Source: Nocardioides sp. YIM 152315
GTDB taxonomy: Bacteria > Actinomycetota > Actinomycetes > Propionibacteriales > Nocardioidaceae
NCBI RefSeq assembly: GCF_029210375.1
Contig: NZ_JARGER010000023.1
Location: 1-64,000 of the forward strand
DNA: 64,000 nt
Reading direction: 5' to 3'
The notes beneath the pieces were generated by a model that was not told where the DNA came from, ran no database searches, and was given only the letters and a program-made list of their open reading frames with translations. Of this stretch, positions 58,927 to 64,000 are shown piece by piece. Numbering within the stretch: the first letter of the stretch is position 1; every line of letters starts with the position of its first letter. The translations under genes and the position numbers were made by a program.

Positions 58927-60132
58927 TCAGACGCTGAGGATCACCGAGGAGCCGTGGCCGAAGAGGCCCTGGTTGGCGGTGATGCCGACGCGGGCGCCGT
59001 CGACCTGACGGCCGGTGGCCTGGCCGCGCAGCTGCCAGGCGACCTCGCAGACCTGGGCCAGCGCCTGCGCGGGCACGGCCTCACCGAAGCACGCGAGCCC
59101 ACCCGACGGGTTGACCGGGATCCGGCCGCCGATCGTGGTGTCGCCGGCCCGCAGGAGGGCCTCGGCCTCGCCGCGCTTGCAGAGCTGGAGGTCCTCGATC
59201 CAGTCGAGCTCGAGCGCGGTCGAGAGGTCGTAGACCTCGGCGAGGGAGACGTCGGCCGGGTCGATGCCCGCCTCGTCGTACGCCGCCTGGCCGATCGACT
59301 CCTTGAAGGTCCGCGCCGGTGCGGCGACCGCCGTGGTCGCGTCCGTCGAGAGCAGCGGCATGTCGATGACCGTCTGCGGGAAGGTCGGGGTCACGGTCGA
59401 GATCGCGTCGATGCGGACACCGCCGCCGAGCCCGTGCCGCTTCGCGTACTCCGTCGACGTCAGCACGACCGCGGCCGCGCCGTCGGAGGTCGCGCAGATG
59501 TCGAGCAGGTGCAGCGGGTCGGAGACCACGGCCGACGAGAGCACGTCGGAGACCGAGACCTCCTTGCGGTAGCGGGCGTTCGGGTTCGCGAGACCGTGCC
59601 GGGCGTTCTTGACCTTGACCTGCGCGAAGTCCTCGACGGTCGCGCCGTAGAGATCCATCCGGCGGCGCGCGTAGAGCGCGAAGTACGCCGGGTTCGTCAT
59701 GCCCAGCAGCCGGAAGCGCAGCCAGTCGGGGTCGTCCCACCGCTCACCGGCGTTCGGTGCGAGGAAGCCCTTCGGGGTCGTGTCGGAGCCGACGACGAGC
59801 GCGACCTCCGACATCCCGGCGAGGATCCGGGCGCGGGCGGTGTCGAGCGCCTGGGCGCCCGTCGCGCAGGCGGCGTACGACGTGGCGACCTTGGCGCCGT
59901 TCCAGCCGAGCGCCTGGGCGAACGTCGCGCCGGCGACGTAGCCGGCGTAGCCGTTGCGGACGGTCTCGCCGCCGACGATGAGGTCGACGTCGCGCCAGTC
60001 GACGCCCGAGTCGGCCAGCGCGGCCCGCGCGGCGTGCACGCCGTACTCCACGAAGTTGCGGCCCCACTTGCCCCACGGGTGCATGCCGACACCGGCGACG
60101 GCGACGCTCTGCCCACTCCTGGGTGCGTTCAC
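58927..60132 (-). CDS. Lipid-transfer protein / thiolase-fold enzyme (Ltp/SCP-x type)
   Basis: 401 aa. VAGVGMHPWGKW at the start, a nucleophile-region Cys in SYAACATGAQALDTAR, and PVNPSGGLACFGEAVPAQALAQVCEVAWQLRG at the end. These proteins pair with a DUF35 OB-fold partner and act as retro-aldolases or thiolases in steroid or fatty acid side-chain breakdown. The GTG at 60132 overlaps the DUF35 gene's stop (GTGA). Confidence 0.9.
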   Translation of the reverse strand: MNAPRSGQSVAVAGVGMHPWGKWGRNFVEYGVHAARAALADSGVDWRDVDLIVGGETVRNGYAGYVAGATFAQALGWNGAKVATSYAACATGAQALDTARARILAGMSEVALVVGSDTTPKGFLAPNAGERWDDPDWLRFRLLGMTNPAYFALYARRRMDLYGATVEDFAQVKVKNARHGLANPNARYRKEVSVSDVLSSAVVSDPLHLLDICATSDGAAAVVLTSTEYAKRHGLGGGVRIDAISTVTPTFPQTVIDMPLLSTDATTAVAAPARTFKESIGQAAYDEAGIDPADVSLAEVYDLSTALELDWIEDLQLCKRGEAEALLRAGDTTIGGRIPVNPSGGLACFGEAVPAQALAQVCEVAWQLRGQATGRQVDGARVGITANQGLFGHGSSVILSV

Positions 60133-60596
60133 TGGTCGGCCTCCTCGCCCACCTCGACGACCTGCCCTGAAATCAAGGGGCGCCAGCGCCAGACGGTGCG
60201 GTCGCCGGTCTCGTCGGTGTAGAGCGTCTCGACGACCAGCTCGGCCTCGGCCCCCACGCGGAGGTCGGCGACGCCGTACCCGTCGGCCACCTGACCGAGC
60301 ACGACGAGCCCCTCCGGCAGCTCCACCGCCGCGAGCGCGAACGGCTGGTAGGGGTCGGTGCCGGAGATGTACGGCGCGGGCGGCTGGTACTGCGCGTCGG
60401 TGTAGGACCAGACCGTCCCGCGGCGCGAGAGCGGCGTCTGGGCGAACTCCTCGCCCGCGCAGCCGGGGTTGCGGCAGAACCCGGAGGCCGGAGGGAAGTA
60501 CACCGTCTCGCAGGTCGTGCACCGCGATCCGAGCAGCGCCGGGTCGGGCCCGGTCGTGAACCAGCCGTCGATCGCCGGCGTCGCCGTGTCCGTCAT
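60129..60596 (-). CDS. DUF35 OB-fold / zinc-ribbon partner protein
   Basis: 155 aa. Zinc ribbon: GSRCTTCETVYFPPASGFCRNPGCAG (four cysteines), then an OB-fold (RGTVWSYTDAQYQPPAPYIS, PFALAAVELPEGLVVLGQV). It is the usual partner of the thiolase-fold protein encoded downstream, forming a DUF35-Ltp complex. ATG 60596 is preceded by TAGGCT ending 7 nt upstream, with a strong palindrome over the promoter. Confidence 0.92.
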   Translation of the reverse strand: MTDTATPAIDGWFTTGPDPALLGSRCTTCETVYFPPASGFCRNPGCAGEEFAQTPLSRRGTVWSYTDAQYQPPAPYISGTDPYQPFALAAVELPEGLVVLGQVADGYGVADLRVGAEAELVVETLYTDETGDRTVWRWRPLISGQVVEVGEEADQ

Positions 60597-60603
60597 GCGT
60601 CGC

Positions 60604-60609
60604 AGCCTA
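60604..60609 (-). promoter_or_regulatory. -10 hexamer TAGGCT, leaderless DUF35 gene
   Basis: TAGGCT on the minus strand ends 7 nt before ATG 60596 and overlaps the edge of the palindrome at 60607-60628. Confidence 0.5.
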
Positions 60610-60628
60610 CCAAGCAATTGCTTGGTAG
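60607..60628. promoter_or_regulatory. 22-bp perfect palindrome, TetR-type operator candidate
   Basis: CTACCAAGCAA and TTGCTTGGTAG form a perfect palindrome in the 48-bp gap between the cbs stop (60645) and the DUF35 start (60596). It overlaps the promoter of the DUF35-thiolase operon. CAAGCA/TGCTTG half-sites resemble those of TetR regulators of lipid catabolism. No regulator gene is encoded nearby. Confidence 0.75.
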
Positions 60629-60644
60629 GGGTGTGGGGCGTGTC

Positions 60645-62054
60645 TCAGCTCCGGGCGAGGTAGGCGAGCAGGTCGTGCCGCGTCACGACGCCGACCGGCT
60701 TGCCGTCCTCGTGCACGAGCAGCGCGTCGGCGCCCTCGAGTGCCCCGACCGCCTCGGAGGCGGGCTCGGTGGAGCCGATGGTGGGCAGCGGGTCGGACAT
60801 GTGCTGGCTGACGCTGTCGGTGAGCCGCGCGGTGCCGGTGAAGAGCTGGTCGAGCAGGGTCCGCTCGGAGACCGCCCCGACGACCTCGGCGGCCACCACC
60901 GGAGGCTCGGCACGGACGACGGGCATCTGGGAGACGTTGTACTCCTGCAGGATCGCCACGGCCTCGGCGATCGTCTCGTTGGGGTGCGTGTGCACGAGGT
61001 CGGGCACCCGCCCGTCCTTGCCCCGGAGCACCTCGCCGACCGTCACGGGTACGTCGACCGCACCGTCGACCGGGAATCCGTACTGCCCCAGCCAGTCGTC
61101 GTTGAACACCTTCGTGAGGTAGCCCCGGCCGGAGTCGGGCAGCAGCACGACGATCACGGCGTCCTCGCCCTCCGGGGTGCCCTCCAGCTCGTGGGCCAGC
61201 TGGATCGCGGCGTGCACGGCCATGCCCGAGGAGCCGCCGACCAGCAGCGCCTCCTCGCGGGCCAGTCGGCGCGTCATCGCGAAGGAGTCGGCGTCGGAGA
61301 CCTCGATGATCCGGTCGGCGATGTCCCGGTCGTAGGCGTCGGGCCAGAAGTCCTCGCCGACGCCCTCGACCAGGTAGGGCCGGCCGCTGCCGCCGGAGTA
61401 GACCGACCCGGCCGGGTCCGCGCCGACGACCTCGACGTCGCCCCCGGACCGGGCAGCCTGCTCCTTCAGGTAGCGACCGGTGCCGCTGATCGTGCCGCCG
61501 GTGCCTACGCCGGCCACGAAGTGGGTGATCCGCCCGTCGGTCTGCGCCCAGATCTCGGGGCCGGTGGTCTCGTAGTGGGACCGCGGGTTGTGCGGGTTGG
61601 AGTACTGGTCCGGCTTCCACGCGCCCGGCTGCGACGCGAGCCGGTCGGAGACGTTGTAGTAGGAGTCGGGGTGCTCGGGCTCGACCGCGGTCGGGCAGAC
61701 GACCACCTCCGCGCCGTACGCCTTGAGCACGTTGCGCTTGTCCTCGCTGACCTTGTCGGGGCAGACGAAGACGCACCTGTAGCCCTTCTGCTGAGCGACC
61801 ATCGCCAGCCCGACACCGGTGTTGCCCGAGGTCGGCTCGACGATCGTGCCACCCGGCTGGAGCTCGCCGGACTCCTCGGCGGCCTCGATCATGCGGGTGG
61901 CGATGCGGTCCTTCACCGAGCCGCCCGGGTTGAGGTACTCCACCTTGGCGAGGACGATCGGTCCCTTCGCGCCCTCCAGGGAGCCCGTGGACTTCGACAG
62001 CCTGAGCAGCGGGGTGTTGCCGATCAGGTCGAGGAGCGAGTTCGCGTACTGCAT
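60645..62054 (-). CDS. cbs: Cystathionine beta-synthase
   Basis: 469 aa. PLP lysine in YLNPGGSVKDRIATRM, the cofactor loop EPTSGNTGVGLAM and VAGVGTGGTISGTGRYLKEQ. The C-terminal ~130 residues are two CBS regulatory domains (VPDLVHTHPNETIAEAVAILQEYNVSQMPV, DPLPTIGSTEPASEAVGALEGADALLVHEDGKPVGVVTRHDLLAYL). It makes cystathionine from serine and homocysteine. ATG 62054 is preceded by TAGATT ending 6 nt upstream. Confidence 0.96.
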   Translation of the reverse strand: MQYANSLLDLIGNTPLLRLSKSTGSLEGAKGPIVLAKVEYLNPGGSVKDRIATRMIEAAEESGELQPGGTIVEPTSGNTGVGLAMVAQQKGYRCVFVCPDKVSEDKRNVLKAYGAEVVVCPTAVEPEHPDSYYNVSDRLASQPGAWKPDQYSNPHNPRSHYETTGPEIWAQTDGRITHFVAGVGTGGTISGTGRYLKEQAARSGGDVEVVGADPAGSVYSGGSGRPYLVEGVGEDFWPDAYDRDIADRIIEVSDADSFAMTRRLAREEALLVGGSSGMAVHAAIQLAHELEGTPEGEDAVIVVLLPDSGRGYLTKVFNDDWLGQYGFPVDGAVDVPVTVGEVLRGKDGRVPDLVHTHPNETIAEAVAILQEYNVSQMPVVRAEPPVVAAEVVGAVSERTLLDQLFTGTARLTDSVSQHMSDPLPTIGSTEPASEAVGALEGADALLVHEDGKPVGVVTRHDLLAYLARS

Positions 62055-62060
62055 CTGGTC

Positions 62061-62066
62061 AATCTA
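62061..62066 (-). promoter_or_regulatory. -10 hexamer TAGATT, leaderless cbs
   Basis: TAGATT on the minus strand ends 6 nt before ATG 62054. Confidence 0.45.
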
Positions 62067-62120
62067 GAGGCGCTCCTCACGTACGTGGAATCCGCGTGCG
62101 TACCGATAGGTAGGTGTCCG

Positions 62121-62126
62121 TAGGGT
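62121..62126 (+). promoter_or_regulatory. -10 hexamer TAGGGT, leaderless SGNH hydrolase
   Basis: TAGGGT ends 7 nt before GTG 62134 and overlaps the rival GTG at 62125, so it selects 62134. Confidence 0.5.
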
Positions 62127-62133
62127 GAGGGAT

Positions 62134-63162
62134 GTGGGGAAGGCAGGCGCTGCTCGGAAGCTGGCCTCGGCCGCGGCGTACGGCGGTGGCGGGGTCTCGT
62201 TGCTCGGCGCGAGCTTCTATGGCTTGCTCCGGCTCGAGGCGGAGGCCGCGCGCCGGACGATCGGCAACGCGAAGGGTGCCCCTCCGGACCCGACCGGCTG
62301 GTACGGCCGCGGCCGCCCCGGCCCGGCGGTCAAGGTCGCGCTGCTGGGCGACTCGAGTGCCGCCGGGTACGGCGTCGACCGCGTCGAGGAGACCCCCGGC
62401 GCGCTGCTCGCCAGCGGGGTCGCGGAGCGGGCCGACCGGCGCGTGCACCTGCGCAACTTCGCGGTCGTCGGGGCGAAGTCGTCGGACCTCGCCGTCCAGG
62501 TCGACCGCGCGCTCCCGACCCGGCCGGACGTCGCGGTGATCCTCGTCGGCGTCAACGACGTCACCCACACGGTGCTCCCGGCCGCCTCGGTGCGACACCT
62601 GGTCGAGTCGGTACGCCGCCTGCGCGAGGACGGCACCGCGGTGCTGGTCGGCACCTGCCCCGACCTCGGCACGATCAAGCCGATCATGCCGCCGCTGAAG
62701 CAGGTCGCGCGCGCCTGGTCGCGCCGGATCGCCGCAGCCCAGACGATCGCGGTCGTCGAGGAGGGCGGCCGGACCGTGTCGTTGGCGTCGATCCTCGGGC
62801 CCGAGTTCGCGGCCGCGCCGGCGCTGCTCTTCGGCCCCGACCAGTTCCATCCGTCGGCGCAGGGCTACCGCTCGCTCGCCCAGGTGCTGCTGCCCTCGAC
62901 CCTCGCCGCGCTCGGCCTGATCCCCGACGACGAGGCCGAGCCGGAGTCGTTCCGCGGCGAGGGCGTGCTGCCGATCACCGCCGCCGCGATCCAGGCCGTC
63001 AACATCCCGGGCACCGAGCTCGGCGGCACCGAGGTGGGCGGCGCACGCCGCGGCGTACGCGGCCTGTGGGTCGAGCTGCGGCACCGTCGCCGGCACCCGG
63101 AGACCGAGGGCGAGGCCCCGGGCGAGCAGGAGTCGGAGCCCGCCGAGGCGCCGCAGGGGTAG
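62134..63162 (+). CDS. SGNH/GDSL-family hydrolase
   Basis: 342 aa. Nucleophile Ser in VALLGDSSAAGYGV, oxyanion Gly/Asn in FAVVGAKSSDLA and VILVGVNDVTH, and catalytic Asp-x-x-His in GPDQFHPSAQGYRSLA. One N-terminal hydrophobic segment (AYGGGGVSLLGASFYGLLRL) suggests membrane association or export. M. tuberculosis Rv1075c, an esterase, holds this place next to cbs. The C-terminal ~50 residues are basic then acidic low complexity. Confidence 0.88.
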   Translation: MGKAGAARKLASAAAYGGGGVSLLGASFYGLLRLEAEAARRTIGNAKGAPPDPTGWYGRGRPGPAVKVALLGDSSAAGYGVDRVEETPGALLASGVAERADRRVHLRNFAVVGAKSSDLAVQVDRALPTRPDVAVILVGVNDVTHTVLPAASVRHLVESVRRLREDGTAVLVGTCPDLGTIKPIMPPLKQVARAWSRRIAAAQTIAVVEEGGRTVSLASILGPEFAAAPALLFGPDQFHPSAQGYRSLAQVLLPSTLAALGLIPDDEAEPESFRGEGVLPITAAAIQAVNIPGTELGGTEVGGARRGVRGLWVELRHRRRHPETEGEAPGEQESEPAEAPQG

Positions 63163-63219
63163 GGAAAACCCCACCCCGATCGGCGGTCTGGGCCCATCGA
63201 GACGACCGCCGCCGCTCCC

Positions 63220-63225
63220 TAGCGT
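63220..63225 (+). promoter_or_regulatory. -10 hexamer TAGCGT, leaderless ABC transporter gene
   Basis: TAGCGT ends 7 nt before ATG 63233. Confidence 0.45.
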
Positions 63226-63232
63226 CGGAGGC

Positions 63233-63991
63233 ATGAACTCAACCAGCACCGGCGCGGCCCTCGAGGTCCGCGACCTGACCATGACCTACGGCGAGGACGT
63301 CGGCGCCGTCCAGGCCCTCGCGGATGTCGACCTGTCCTTCGCCCGGGGCACCTTCACGGCGGTCATGGGACCGTCCGGCTCCGGCAAGTCCACGTTCCTC
63401 AACTGCGTCGCCGGCCTCGACCGACCCACCGCCGGGCGCGTCGCGATCGACGGCCACGACGTCACCGACCTCGACGAGGACGACCGCACCCGGCTGCGCC
63501 GGGACCGGATCGGCTTCGTCTTCCAGGGCTTCCACCTGCTGCCCTATCTCACCGCCGAGCAGAACGTCGGCCTCCCGCTCCGTCTCGCGGGTCGCCGGCA
63601 GGACCGGGACCGGATCCGGTCGCTGCTCTCGCGGGTGGGCCTCGGGGAGCGCGCCGGCCACCTGCCGGGCGCGCTCTCCGGTGGTCAGCAGCAGCGCGTC
63701 GCCATCGCCCGGGCGCTCGTCACCCAGCCGGCCGTCGTGCTGGCCGACGAGCCGACCGGGGCGCTCGACTCGGCGACCGCCCACGACGTGCTCACGCTGA
63801 TCCGCGACAGCGTCGACACCCTGGGCCAGACCGTGGTGATGGTCACCCACGACCCGGTCGCGGCGTCGTACGCCGACGCGGTGGTCTTCCTCGTCGACGG
63901 CCGGGTCGCGGGCCGGATGGAGCGGCCCACCGCCGACGCGGTCGCCGGCCAGATGGCGCACCTCGACGAGCTGGTGGGGGCGGCGTCATGA
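63233..63991 (+). CDS. ABC transporter ATP-binding protein (LolD/MacB type)
   Basis: 252 aa. Walker A GPSGSGKST, Q-loop FVFQGFHLLPYLTA, signature LSGGQQQRVAIARAL, Walker B VVLADEPTGALD, and H-loop MVTHDP. It belongs to the LolD/MacB group, which works with FtsX-like permeases in export or efflux. The stop overlaps the next gene's ATG. Confidence 0.94.
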   Translation: MNSTSTGAALEVRDLTMTYGEDVGAVQALADVDLSFARGTFTAVMGPSGSGKSTFLNCVAGLDRPTAGRVAIDGHDVTDLDEDDRTRLRRDRIGFVFQGFHLLPYLTAEQNVGLPLRLAGRRQDRDRIRSLLSRVGLGERAGHLPGALSGGQQQRVAIARALVTQPAVVLADEPTGALDSATAHDVLTLIRDSVDTLGQTVVMVTHDPVAASYADAVVFLVDGRVAGRMERPTADAVAGQMAHLDELVGAAS

Positions 63992-64000
63992 GCACCCCAC
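63988..64000 (+). CDS. Start of next gene, probably FtsX-like ABC permease (partial)
   Basis: The ATG at 63988 overlaps the ATPase stop (ATGA) and encodes MSTP before the window ends. Permease identity is inferred only from the MacB-type ATPase upstream. Confidence 0.4.

Overview
The window is high-GC DNA (strong third-position G/C bias, many GTG and a few TTG starts) from an actinobacterium. Mycothiol S-conjugate amidase, a DUF4307 membrane protein, an AI-2E/UPF0118 exporter, SigE-family ECF sigma factors and many apparently leaderless genes fit this, and a Nocardioides-like member of the Propionibacteriales is my best guess (inference; no rRNA or other marker is present). No tRNA, rRNA, CRISPR array or intact insertion sequence was seen.

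Layout. 0-4.2 kb: a transglycosylase-fold secreted protein, a PIN-PhoH protein, a cis-prenyltransferase and a hemolysin III/PAQR membrane protein. 4.2-30.2 kb: a contractile injection system (eCIS, phage-tail-like particle) locus. Its minus-strand arm is three translationally coupled genes for paralogous single-pass membrane proteins, each with a short N-terminal Ig-like region, one membrane segment and long arrays of carboxypeptidase-regulatory-like repeats (787, 856 and 1976 aa). The divergent plus-strand arm holds a Pvc16-type terminator, a lipoprotein, a DUF4280 PAAR-like tip, an antisense HTH gene derived from an IS630-type transposase, then sheath, tube, assembly chaperone, a 59-aa Afp6-like protein, second tube, a 1029-aa Pro/Ala-rich protein, LysM protein, VgrG-like spike, gp25, baseplate J, tail protein I, and a zinc-ribbon tail-anchored membrane protein. 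No AAA+ ATPase (Afp15) and no recognisable tape measure are present in the locus.

30.2-36.8 kb: accessory genes (ECF sigma factor plus membrane partner, VOC and YCII proteins, MFS transporter with a divergent ArsR-like regulator, aldehyde dehydrogenase). 36.8-47.8 kb: a conserved actinobacterial housekeeping block (thioredoxin-fold DUF255 protein, small membrane protein, mca, DUF4307, greA, threonine dehydratase, AI-2E transporter, cystathionine gamma-synthase, msrA, an ABC1/AarF kinase). 47.8-54.6 kb: small-molecule and stress genes, including an HxlR regulator fused to a peroxiredoxin. 54.8-58.4 kb: an AAA ATPase/VWA pair. 58.5-64 kb: SEC-C protein, lipid-transfer thiolase with its DUF35 partner, cystathionine beta-synthase, an SGNH hydrolase and an ABC transporter cut by the window edge.

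From memory, the order PhoH2, cis-prenyltransferase, hemolysin III, DUF255, small membrane protein, mca, DUF4307, greA, metB, cbs, SGNH matches Mycobacterium tuberculosis Rv1095-Rv1075c in order and relative orientation. The eCIS plus accessory genes lie between two genes that are neighbours there (Rv1085c/Rv1084), so the eCIS looks like an insertion into a conserved block. Cbs, MetB, Mca, MsrA and the peroxiredoxin fusion form a loose sulfur/thiol theme.

Two patterns run through the window. At least sixteen genes have a TANNNT -10 hexamer ending 6-8 nt before the start codon, which suggests leaderless transcription, while the eCIS genes instead use Shine-Dalgarno sites and ATGA/GTGA overlaps. 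Three families of short intergenic repeats are also present: 73-bp tandem units at two loci, a 31-bp GACCCGCC palindrome (one copy inside a coding sequence), and a 45-bp palindrome used between genes.
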